Below are positions 25,501-30,600 of a stretch of DNA of 64,000 nt, one piece after another (positions within the stretch are counted from its first letter, which is position 1; every line of letters starts with the position of its first letter). The notes beneath the pieces are model-generated. The model had not been told where the DNA came from. It ran no database searches and saw nothing but the letters and a program-made list of their open reading frames with translations. Location of the stretch: positions 376,386 to 440,385 of the forward strand of contig MNCI01004849.1 of NCBI GenBank assembly GCA_015680685.1. Direction: 5' to 3'. The translations under genes were made by a program, and so were the position numbers. This DNA comes from Gnetum montanum. Lineage: Eukaryota; Streptophyta; Gnetopsida; Gnetales; Gnetaceae.

Positions 25501-28124
25501 ACTAGATGTTTCGTCGCTGCTAATTATGTTGTGCTAACAAGTACTTTTCATTTATTGATCATTTTTAAAATCCTATTTGTTTTCATAGTGAATAAATGCC
25601 TTTATAGTTTATTAGATGCAAAATATTGTTTCACCACAAAACTTTAATGATATATTGTATATTTATTTTCAAAAATAAGTTTAACAATCAAAAGTACGCT
25701 AGATCCATTCCTCGGGAAAATGATGCCATCCTCTGGTCATCCCCTGGTACTTGTGCATGCCCAAATTGCAAATACCCACTTTTAAAGAACCTAACGAACT
25801 TGTTGAAGTAATTACAGTTTTAGAAATCTCTTTTTTAGAAAAATTAGTCAGTTCAGAGAACACGATCACTTGAAATTCTGACTTAGTGTTCTATGTAGTT
25901 TCATTTAGTGATGAACCCACTTATCCTGAACAGTTGTCAACGGCATTTTACTGTCTTCTTGCCCTCAGGTTTCATAGCATAACACTAAATATTGCAGCTT
26001 TCCATAATTTAGTTCAAGGCGTATGCAATAAACTAACTGGCTATAATATTGTCAAAATCTAATTCATGGTGCATAGGATATTAATGTTGCTTGCAACTCA
26101 ACATGGAAGGAATGTTGCAAAGGTGGTAATTGGCATTCTTTGCATAGCCTCTGGGGTGATGTTACGGCTAAAACACCATTCCACAATTCAAGAATGAAGA
26201 TCCACCGAAACATAAAACAACATATATTTAAATAGTTTACTTCATGTAAATATTGAACTATGTAATATAAACTCCATCAACTGAATTATTACTTAGATAT
26301 TTAATTTTTTTGACAAGGTAGACAACTTAATTTCCATCTCAACAAATACAATGAAATAATTGATATTCAAAGGATCATCACCTGGAAGCTCAATACTCAT
26401 CCTACCAAGCAGGTCATAGGTCCCAGAAAGACACATAGATGAATGAAAACCTAACCTTTTTTTTAAGTGATATAATTGTCACATAAATTGGCACTTTTCT
26501 CATCCATTCTTTGATCCACCAATGATATACCCTCACATCTACCATGAGTAACGTCCCATTAAATAGACACAACATACCCAAAAAATTGTGTGCAGTAACT
26601 AGCTTTTGGATGGTTTTTATTGGTGATAACACATAGTATAATTGTTTTATCATATTAGAAATGTTAATATATCTCAAGACTATTTCCATCACCATTATTT
26701 CTATAAATGTCAAATGTAATTTAAAGAAAGACCACCACTTGGAGAGATGATATTGTGCTTGTTTCTCAAGTGATAAGACCTGGGTCTGAGCTTGGGCACA
26801 GCCACTCAAATAAGGTAAGGTTTTCACTCATCCACTGACCTTCCCAAACCCTGCCTTAGTGGGGTGAGTATTGAGCCTTTGGGTGATGATCCTTTTTCAC
26901 ATATAATTTAAAGAAAGATAAAAAAAAATTACCTTGGAAATATAACTTCTATGTGATCTTCCTGGTATATTACAACAGCTAGATCCAATATACGGAAGCA
27001 AGTATCGATTTTGATGAAAATAATCTCCATACCGCTTCCCTTGACTCACAGAATTTCGAAACCCATGCCTCCTTATACATTTCAAGCATCTTCCTCGTTC
27101 ACATATGCTAGAGAATGCATTTGATTCCTTTAAAAATTGTTGTGGGTTGTTACTAGCAGCAACCAACATGCGAGGGAACCATTTTCCTTCACCATCTCGC
27201 CACCTAGAAGACAGAAATGTTTTTTTAAGTTTCAATGCGTACCGCAAAAAAAATATAAAAACCAAAAAACAAGCATCCTTATTGCCTGGATTTTTAGAAT
27301 TCATGGAACAAAAGAATCACAAATATTTGTTGGCGTACCAACAATCATATTCGATAACCAAATTAATTAACTTTTTGAACATCTATTGTTACAGAGATTT
27401 AGAATAGGCAATCAAACATGGCAAAGACCAAAGCCATAAGAGTCCCAGACATTGAGGCATTTTTAAGTTGCCCAGCGTACGGATTTTGTGTCAAGTTATT
27501 TTGAAATTTAAGATGCAAAGATTACTATCAACCTATTAACATCCGTCCACATACTTCAGTCACACTTATATTCAAAATAAGTTAATTACTCTAAAAATCC
27601 AATTTAGAAGACAATGAACAAAATAGTTCTTCAAAGTTTGCAAAACTTCCATAAATCTAGATATCCAAATATTCCCACGCAAACTACATGCCAGATAGCC
27701 ATAACCTACCATTCACCACAAGACGCCCAACAGTTTCAAATGACGAAATCCAAATACAAAATCGAGGATAACCTAAACTCTAAGATCTTGCTTTCAACCC
27801 CGACTTCACGGCTATATATAACACGCAACCATTCATTATAGCAACCAAATTACTCCCAAGCAAAACCTAATAAAGGATTCCATTCATTTCCATGATTCGA
27901 GAATTAAGAATGCTTCTAAACTTCAAAATACAGAATACTTACCTCAATTTTCGATTTTCCCTGTATTCCTTGAGAATGGTTCTATTTTCTCTGCATCCCT
28001 TAAGAATGGTACGGCCATGGGGAATGGAAGGACGCCGACATATGAGAGACGTCTCTGCGGTGGAGCTGCGCGAAGTGGATGGGCAGAGCATAACTGTTCC
28101 GGGCATGGCTGCCAAGGAAGCCAT
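1362..28124 (-). CDS. SPP: Chloroplast stromal processing peptidase (SPP), exons 1-14 of a longer gene
   Basis: This nuclear gene encodes the M16-family zinc endopeptidase of the chloroplast stroma that cuts transit peptides from imported precursors. Exons on the minus strand: 28124-27943, 27203-26933, 22233-22004, 18431-18233, 17160-17113, 6736-6629, 6508-6320, 6206-5910, 3405-3304, 3123-2989, 2870-2646, 2363-2160, 1813-1643, 1511-1362. All introns have GT-AG borders and the phases join to 2,511 nt (837 codons) with no stop. The inverted zinc motif HMIEH is H251-H255, with the distal zinc-ligand Glu at about E332, 77 residues after the second His as in pitrilysin-type enzymes. The protein follows plant SPP closely from about residue 150 on. 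Plant SPP is about 1,260 residues, so the last third lies left of position 1. The start at 28124 was chosen because it opens a Ser/Arg-rich, acid-poor leader typical of a plastid transit peptide. The family is known; exon limits are read from sequence and comparison from memory. Confidence 0.95.
1643..1813 (-). CDS. SPP: SPP exon 13
   Basis: Encodes residues 731-787. It contains LEVPQELISEAELESLLRER, NPCFVPIEKNGAQLKIFDKE and LSNGIRVNYK, the entry into the C-terminal half. The acceptor is TTTCAG/CTG and the donor AAG/GTAATT. Confidence 0.95.
1814..2159 (-). other. SPP intron 12
   Basis: This is a 346 bp GT-AG intron, AT-rich, without any recognisable element. Confidence 0.9.
2160..2363 (-). 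CDS. SPP: SPP exon 12
   Basis: Encodes residues 663-730: VNASGAEVLEYLSDFGKAAA then PLPAAIVACVPKTIHKDGTG, ending in a Glu/Pro-rich loop (EPIEPEPE). The acceptor is TGTTAG/GTT and the donor GAG/GTATGT. Confidence 0.95.
2646..2870 (-). CDS. SPP: SPP exon 11
   Basis: Encodes residues 588-662. It includes VRRLKEYGVTKGELARYTEA and MIDNVPSIDNLDFIMESDAL, an SPP signature helical region. The acceptor is TAAACAG/GTT and the donor GAT/GTAAGA. Confidence 0.96.
2989..3123 (-). CDS. SPP: SPP exon 10
   Basis: Encodes residues 543-587: SSNPPFTTIELDHSDSGREG followed by a conserved beta-strand (CTVSTLTITAEP) and NWQDAIRVAVQE. The acceptor is TTGACAG/AGC and the donor GAG/GTTTGT. Confidence 0.94.
3304..3405 (-). 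CDS. SPP: SPP exon 9
   Basis: Encodes residues 509-542, MPVRKVRTYGELRDVLMKRI then FLSALHFRVNTKYK. This is the conserved second M16 domain segment. The initial Met is internal and directly follows the acceptor TTGTAG. The donor is AAG/GTATAT. Confidence 0.94.
3780..3950. repeat. GATC-rich dispersed repeat, copy 1
   Basis: A run of imperfect palindromes built on ATTGTGATCC, GGATCCATTC and TCATGATCC. Similar runs occur at 13,930-14,065, 15,840-15,870 and 18,945-19,195. A short related piece at 4,990-5,030 may be its other end, split by an insertion. The class is unknown. Confidence 0.4.
4555..4830 (-). mobile_element. Poly(A) retroposon 3' end
   Basis: On the minus strand a GC-rich block ends in TGTACATAGATTTATTTT, an AT-rich stretch and a run of A's. 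This matches the tail style of the retroposons ending at about 10,466, 11,575 and 15,219. Only the 3' untranslated part is visible, so assignment to that family is tentative. Confidence 0.45.
5910..6206 (-). CDS. SPP: SPP exon 8: linker and second-domain start
   Basis: Encodes residues 410-508. A variable Ser/Pro/Asn linker (AVFGGTPSGNELSPIHPSNA) precedes SFLAPKLPTVLTG. The conserved KERHAVRPPVKHEWSLA and QHELLQNFSIHFFCK follow. The acceptor is TTTATAG/GCC and the donor AAG/GTGTGC. Confidence 0.94.
6320..6508 (-). CDS. SPP: SPP exon 7: M16 N-domain core
   Basis: Encodes residues 347-409. It includes LHSENKLGSRFPIGLEEQIK and FHERWYFPANATLYIVGNID, the strongly conserved beta-strand and helix segments that close the first M16 domain. 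The acceptor is TCAACAG/TTG and the donor GAT/GTATGT. Confidence 0.96.
6629..6736 (-). CDS. SPP: SPP exon 6: distal zinc-ligand helix
   Basis: Encodes residues 311-346, IAFQPKFLSSRVEKERRAVL then SELQMMNTIEYRVDCQ. The Glu of LSELQ (about E332) lies at the spacing expected for the third zinc ligand. The acceptor is CATCAG/ATT and the donor CAG/GTAATT. Confidence 0.94.
7021..7172. repeat. 76 bp tandem duplication
   Basis: Two adjacent copies (7,021-7,096 and 7,097-7,172) begin CAATAAACCAAGTTTTAAC and end AAATGTGAAGA. They differ at one base that I can see, so the duplication is recent. Confidence 0.95.
8585..10466 (+). mobile_element. Coiled-coil ORF retroposon, copy 2, longest
   Basis: The unit starts with a 149-codon ORF (8,585-9,034, MKFKPAITL...) of unknown family, rich in Trp and Leu. 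After a stop and a 67 bp tandem duplication comes a broken Glu/Gln/Lys-rich coiled-coil region (about 9,360-9,760), then a segment FHPNKMKNKPPKERRRNEEE and MTSQQHQYKILDRVHSKVRP (about 9,880-10,030). A roughly 400 bp 3' untranslated stretch with TTGTACATATTCACTTC and a poly(A) run ends near 10,466. No reverse transcriptase, protease or integrase is seen. The layout resembles an ORF1-only LINE derivative. The 5' end is unknown and the ORF carries several stops. It lies in the intron in antisense to SPP. Confidence 0.6.
9161..9294. repeat. 67 bp perfect tandem duplication
   Basis: Copies 9,161-9,227 and 9,228-9,294 are identical as far as I can read (GTGCTTTGGCAGGCCATGCA ... GTGCATGTACA). Because 67 is not a multiple of three, it shifts the frame of the retroposon ORF. 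Confidence 0.97.
10467..10924. other. A-rich spacer between retroposon copies
   Basis: A purine-rich stretch with many AAAG/AAAA runs. No reading frame or repeat family was recognised. Confidence 0.5.
10925..11575 (+). mobile_element. Coiled-coil ORF retroposon, copy 3, 3' part
   Basis: It encodes a short charged segment (ARWQLHWEELWQEAHREANA, then MEAMLTEHRTGLTLLFVV) followed by a Thr/Ser/Gly-rich C-terminus in the 11,074-11,340 frame. It then has a 3' stretch ending TGTACATTTATTTTTTGG, TTTTTCC and a poly(A) run at 11,562-11,573. The tail style is shared with copy 2, but the protein similarity is weak, so family membership is provisional. Confidence 0.45.
12597..12750 (+). mobile_element. 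SINE copy B
   Basis: It contains the B-box-like TCTAGGTTCAACACT, ACAACCACTCAAAATAAGAT, CCTCCCAAAACCCC and GATGAGCATTGAGCCCTC, ending GATGATCCTTTT. It is directly followed by an RTE-type 3' tail (12,751-12,793). Confidence 0.65.
12751..12793 (+). mobile_element. RTE LINE 3' tail next to SINE B
   Basis: AACCAACCTCGTTTTGCTGG followed by GACAAGGCTATGATAATGATG matches the last bases and (GATGAT)n end of the RTE copies in this window. It is either a minimal RTE truncation or part of a composite SINE tail. Confidence 0.55.
13930..14065. repeat. GATC-rich dispersed repeat, copy 2
   Basis: Repeated GGAATCACAATCC, AATCATGATCT and TTGTGATC motifs form overlapping imperfect palindromes like those at 3,780-3,950. 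It adjoins SINE copy C. Confidence 0.4.
14086..14245 (-). mobile_element. SINE copy C
   Basis: The minus strand reads CTTGTTTCTCAAGTTATAAA, GGTTTGGGCCTTGG (decayed B-box region), GGTTAGCCTCTCACTCATCC, GATGAGCATTGAGCC and GGGTGATGATCCTTTTT. It matches the SINE at 26,732-26,903 along its whole length. Confidence 0.7.
15040..15190 (+). mobile_element. RTE LINE 3' end
   Basis: Codons for INKNLALPRGKW and THVADLILLGQG are followed by GTTGGGACAAGGCTAGG and (GATGAT)n. This is the characteristic 3' end of plant RTE-clade LINEs. The element is severely 5'-truncated. Confidence 0.7.
15219..15700 (-). mobile_element. Coiled-coil ORF retroposon, copy 4, 3' part
   Basis: The minus-strand frame (about 15,712-15,513) includes GFHLEKIKDKPDAVRQRMEE, EFLSFQEAVNFVVSRQQHEI and LDQLHSRVLPTCCCVDLSHH. 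It aligns with copy 2 (FHPNKMKNKPPKERRRNEEE, ILDRVHSKVRPRCACS), including the stop right after the HH. The 3' untranslated part ends TGTACAAATGCTTTTC, TTAATTTAATTTTACC and an A-rich run. A CTT/CTTCTT microsatellite (15,188-15,222) adjoins it. The 5' part is missing. Confidence 0.6.
17113..17160 (-). CDS. SPP: SPP exon 5: 48 bp micro-exon
   Basis: Encodes residues 295-310, DSDESLLPFVLDALHE. It is only 16 codons, flanked by GATGTAG at the acceptor and GTAAGTAA at the donor. It was placed because the M16 domain needs exactly this helix between exons 4 and 6, and the phases fit. It is preceded by a 1.1 kb intron and followed by one of 10.4 kb. Confidence 0.92.
17161..18232 (-). other. SPP intron 4
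   Basis: A 1.07 kb AT-rich intron. The 87-codon plus-strand frame at 17,746-18,009 has no recognisable features and is treated as chance. Confidence 0.8.
18233..18431 (-). CDS. SPP: SPP exon 4: catalytic HxxEH zinc motif
   Basis: Encodes residues 228-294. It contains HVGSVDEEENEQGIAHMIEH, whose HMIEH (H251, E254, H255) supplies two zinc-binding histidines and the general-base glutamate of M16 peptidases. The conserved FLGSKKREKLLGTGARSNAY follows. All catalytic residues are intact. The donor is AAG/GTTTGC, a weaker but usable splice site. Confidence 0.96.
18671..18801. repeat. 64 bp diverged tandem duplication
   Basis: Copies start at 18,671 and 18,735 (ATGCAGACTTGAGAAAATAT against ATGCAGATTTGAAAGAATAT) and end in the AAGCACAG...TATAGAA..ATGG block. 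Several substitutions and small indels separate them. Confidence 0.85.
18945..19195. repeat. GATC-rich dispersed repeat, copy 3
   Basis: Recurrent GATTCTGAATC, AATTGTGACCC, AATCACTTGGATTC and GATCATGATTC motifs. Third occurrence of the palindrome-rich repeat in SPP introns. Confidence 0.35.
19596..20345 (+). mobile_element. RTE-clade LINE fragment 1
   Basis: Broken frames match the second half of a plant RTE reverse transcriptase. They include a YDRVPKDLIW-like segment, YIKEIQDMYEEASTRIRIAC, TKEIQDEIPS, and later LCNKRVPINKEKFYKTLIRP. Both ends are missing and many stops are present. It lies in SPP intron 3. Confidence 0.75.
20420..21883 (+). mobile_element. RTE-clade LINE fragment 2
   Basis: It starts in the RT fingers (KATGPDSIPIEVLK) and runs through NKGDIQNCGNYKDIKLMSQA, HQGSVLSSYLFAIVVD and PWCMLFANNTVLVN, where the catalytic ADD of FADD is ANN. 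It continues to LCDKTTPSSLKGKF, PVRRGHFIK and the end GTTGGGATAAGGCTAGGATC. Stops and frameshifts interrupt it. A 26 bp duplication lies near 21,668-21,715. Confidence 0.8.
22004..22233 (-). CDS. SPP: SPP exon 3: start of mature enzyme
   Basis: Encodes residues 152-227 and part of 228. It holds the conserved run that opens the first M16 domain: ELPSHPKLYRGQLRNGLRY followed by ILPNKVPPNR. The acceptor is ACATGCAG/TCA. The donor AACAG/GTATTT splits the Arg codon that exon 4 completes. Confidence 0.95.
23985..24575 (+). mobile_element. RTE-clade LINE fragment 3
   Basis: This 5'-truncated piece encodes the C-terminus: VQMDGEINNDVTNKIEAE, KASGVLCDK, MKSHLAWFVHVLRRPKSAPV and RRDHFIKVKGK. It ends GTTGGGATAAGGCTAGGATG with a GATGAT run. 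Several stops are present. Confidence 0.75.
24572..24640 (-). mobile_element. Facing RTE 3' tail
   Basis: CATCATCATCATCATCCC then ACCTTTGTCCCAACAAAATG is the reverse complement of an RTE tail. It sits tail to tail with fragment 3 and shares a GATGATGATGCATCATCATC palindrome at the junction. Confidence 0.65.
26369..26466 (-). mobile_element. SINE copy E, 3' part
   Basis: The minus strand reads GGTTAGGTTTTCATTCATC, CTTGGTAGGATGAGTATTGA and GGTGATGATCCTTT. Only the 3' half of the family is present. Confidence 0.6.
26732..26903 (+). mobile_element. SINE copy D with 15 bp target-site duplication
   Basis: A 172 bp unit flanked by perfect direct repeats TAATTTAAAGAAAGA (26,717-26,731 and 26,904-26,918). 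It starts CCACCACTTGGAGAGATGAT (decayed A-box region), followed by CTTGTTTCTCAAGTGATAAG, a B-box-like GGGTCTGAGCTTGG, CACAGCCACTCAAATAAGGT and the 3' end GGGTGATGATCCTTTTT. The layout suggests a tRNA-derived SINE moved by target-primed reverse transcription. The downstream repeat ends 14 bp from the SPP exon 2 donor. Confidence 0.8.
26933..27203 (-). CDS. SPP: SPP exon 2: Cys- and basic-rich N-terminal region
   Basis: Encodes residues 61-151. The acceptor is CTTCTAG/GTG and the donor AAG/GTAAT. The segment is poorly conserved but carries the Cys-x-x-Cys stretch CLKCIRRHGFRN, which has a counterpart just ahead of the mature domain in plant SPP. The donor lies 14 bp from the target-site repeat of a SINE (26,732-26,903). 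Confidence 0.8.
27204..27942 (-). other. SPP intron 1
   Basis: A 739 bp intron without recognised elements. Plus-strand reading frames here are short and featureless. Confidence 0.85.
27943..28124 (-). CDS. SPP: SPP exon 1: transit peptide
   Basis: Encodes residues 1-60 and two bases of codon 61. The leader begins MASLAAMPG and is rich in Ser, Thr and Arg, as expected for plastid import. It contains an in-frame 30 bp tandem duplication (28010-27981 and 27980-27951) giving two 10-residue units, RTILKGCREN and RTILKEYREN. The donor is GAG/GTAAGT. The ATG at 28124 is the first in this frame; a second Met at codon 7 is a less likely start. Confidence 0.85.
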
Positions 28125-28297
28125 GAAAGCTCAAAATCTTCTCGTCTTTTCTTTTCTTTTCAGCAGCTGTTGCAGGGTCCCTAGATGAGCCAAGCTTTTG
28201 CTGTGACCAATCGTTTTTGAACCGGGACTGTCTGTATTTGTGATTCCATGAGAAATATTAATGGAAACCTTAAGATTGGAGGTCATATGACGGGTCT

Positions 28298-28303
28298 TGG
28301 GCC
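28298..28303. promoter_or_regulatory. Site II-type TGGGCC element
   Basis: TGGGCC, within TTGGGCCC, sits next to the G-box. TGGGCC/T motifs are common TCP-factor sites in promoters of plant housekeeping genes. Functional only by inference. Confidence 0.35.
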
Positions 28304-28306
28304 CTG

Positions 28307-28312
28307 CACGTG
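28307..28312. promoter_or_regulatory. G-box CACGTG
   Basis: A palindromic CACGTG, within GCACGTGGC, about 185 bp upstream of the SPP start codon. In plants this core binds bHLH and bZIP factors such as PIFs and HY5. Its role here is inferred from position only. Confidence 0.4.
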
Positions 28313-28794
28313 GCTGCCGTCGTAGATTAAAGGCCGTCCGGGGCAAGATTTTTCAAGAGCCGTCGATGCTACTTACTACTGTATCTTCTGCCTCAATTGC
28401 CCATCGAGATTGAGGCTTATGAATGCTCTGCGGTTGCTAGCAAGTGCAAAACTAGAAGCTGGCAAAAGGCCTATTCAAAATCTTCCCCAAAACACTTGGC
28501 CATACATTTTCAACTTTTTGTCCCCATGGTTTTTTGCCATTGTCTTTTATTTATATGTCACTTACCGTGGATTCACTCATTCATACGAAGTCATGCTTCA
28601 GTGAAGAGAACCTCCATTGACTTTGGGTAAGCACATGAGAACTTGCATTTAGAGATATAGTTACGGATTAAAAAGCCCTATGGCTTGTGTACAAGATTTA
28701 GATATGGATGTTAATGGGAGCATTTTTTAATTCTACAATAGTAAGGATTGAATTTCAAGCCATTAAACCTCATTTCGCTTAGCCAAATGTTTTC

Positions 28795-30060
28795 TAAAGC
28801 ATTTGGAAGGCTTGGCAGGTCTTACATTCTCATGTGAATTGGAATAATATTCATATCAATCCTACTCTCCTTTCTAAGATTTGCCCTTGGTGACTGCCCC
28901 TATCTCCTGCTCCTCTAGCCACCTCAAATGGTTTCAAAAGGGAGTTGTTTCCCTTAGATGTCTTCGTCTCACCAATCAATGGATCACTTGGGATATGTTC
29001 GAAAACTTATATGGGGCTTCCAGAACTAGGCACCATTGCCTTGATAGATTTTATCACTTCATTCATCAGTACTTGCATTTGGATGTTTCAGTTCCTAGTC
29101 TCTTCCATGGTCTTCAGTGGACCAATGGATCGAACCTTCTACCTTATAAACCACATGTGCTCTTTCAGTTGTTGCATGTTTCCTCTATGATTGTTAATCG
29201 CTGCAATCGATCATGGCACAAAGAAGAGTCTGAACAGTTTTGGCTCTCTCTCTTTTCACGAGTTTGGAGCCTTCCGACTCTTCCAAAAATTAAACAATTT
29301 CTTTGGTGCCTCCTGCATCAAGGCCTACCTATCGGCAAACATCGTGAAGACCTAGGGATTCCAAACCCTGATTACCCTCTCTGTGGAGGTCTTGATGATT
29401 TTGTCCACGTTTTTTGGCATTGCCCTTTCGCTCAATCTTCATGGGAGTGGGTTTCTAAAGTTTTTCCTTTGTGCAAGTTTTCCCATGAGGATATCTTGTT
29501 CGGCTTTCTGGCCACCCCCTCTACTGACCTTTAGTTTCTTTGGAAAGTTATTAAGCTCCTCGTTCTTTACTATATATGGAAGCACAGATGCACTGCTCTT
29601 TTCCGGAACACTGATTCGCCCAACTCTAACCATTTAACTATTATGAAAAAATCTCAAATTCTTCGCCTTGTGCATTTCCAAATTTTATCTCATACTTCTA
29701 AGTTAAAGTTGGATACTAATGAGTTGTTTTATTGTTTGTAGCCTTGGAGCAGATACACCAACTCGTGCACTCTTTCCAATCTCGATCTGCTACATCGGAG
29801 TGTGTTATCATAATTTTGAGCATTTTTAGTTCTTGTTGTTCTCCTGGTCTTATTAACTTTCAGTTCTTATTGATTCCTAGCATAAGGTTGCTCTTTGGAA
29901 TGTACTCCCACACCCTGTGAAGGATTATGTATCAAGATGTTTTCCTTCAACATCCGCATTTGTCATTGTGCTTCTCCATATTTAACCATCAATATGTTCA
30001 GATGTTGATCATGTACTTAATCTCATTTAATTAATAAAATTCTCTTTTTGGGGTTCGACA
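28795..30060 (+). mobile_element. 5'-truncated L1 LINE with zf-RVT domain
   Basis: The frame 28,881-29,534 (217 codons) encodes the L1 ORF2 C-terminus. It shows FWLSLFSRVWSLPTLPKIKQ, FLWCLLHQGLP and PDYPLCGGLDDFVHVFWHCP, the reverse-transcriptase zinc-binding domain. The first Cys of the CxxC pair is Tyr, so the finger is probably dead. Upstream, IWKAWQVLHSHVNWNN is readable in another frame. After a stop at 29,532-29,534 the frame goes on with FLWKVIKLLVLYYIWKHRC to about 29,740. The 3' part ends near TGTACTTAATCTCATTTAAT. It is a relic, not a plant gene. Confidence 0.8.
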
Positions 30061-30600
30061 CCCCCCAAAATTTTATGAATCACTATGTTGTTAAGTTTTT
30101 CATCAAAAGAATTTCATTTACATCAATTTTGAATGACTAGATGAAAACCCATTGGACTTGTAGAAGCACTCACAATATCTTTGTTCTGAATTTATTCAGA
30201 AGACTTTCTTTTTTTTGTTTTTTTTTTGGCAATTTGAAACTAAGAAACAAACAAATAATACAATTAAGAATGCTCCATGGTCTTTGCATAATACCTTTTT
30301 AGTTTTATGCAAATGGCAAGAAGATTTTGATCATAATAAAGCACAAAAAAATATTTTTCTGATTTTAATTGAGTTCCTAATTTGACTATGGTTTTTTCAC
30401 TCTCATCACAAATATTGCTAGTATGATTGATAAAGTGTTGTTTTTGGAAAAACAAAGTAGTTTTTGTGCTTGGCCAACTCAAAGGATTTTGTGTATAGTT
30501 GGATTTAAGTAAAAAAAAACTTTTGTCTTCTATTAAGTTAGCATGCAAAAGAAAGCTCTTGGAACAACAAATTTCTTATTGTACCCTTCCTAATGCATGC
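30061..30600. other. AT-rich spacer
   Basis: Contains a T-rich run (30,206-30,229) and short chance frames. No feature recognised. Confidence 0.5.

Larger units (their letters stand above)
22234..26932 (-). other. SPP intron 2
   Basis: A 4.7 kb intron with an RTE fragment (23,985-24,575), a facing RTE tail (24,572-24,640) and two SINE copies in opposite orientation (26,369-26,466 minus; 26,732-26,903 plus). In 22,240-23,980 and 24,650-26,360 I see only AT-rich sequence. Confidence 0.9.
28125..28794 (-). promoter_or_regulatory. SPP upstream region and 5' UTR
   Basis: This is the only sequence between the SPP start and the next mobile element. On the minus strand the leader has a purine tract (AAAAGAAAAGAAAAG at about 28,145-28,160) just ahead of the ATG. 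The stretch is GC-richer than its surroundings up to about 28,350. No convincing TATA box was seen, which is common in housekeeping plastid genes. Plus-strand frames at 28,397-28,630 and 28,410-28,604 have no recognised domain. Confidence 0.5.

Noticed and set aside
28397-28630. Plus-strand ORFs as a divergent gene sharing the SPP promoter
   Set aside because: Short frames with no recognised domain, conserved motif or clear splice structure.
28881-29534. 217-codon ORF as a host gene
   Set aside because: Its LPKIKQFLW and zinc-finger layout are the C-terminus of an L1 reverse transcriptase, with the frame running on past the stop.
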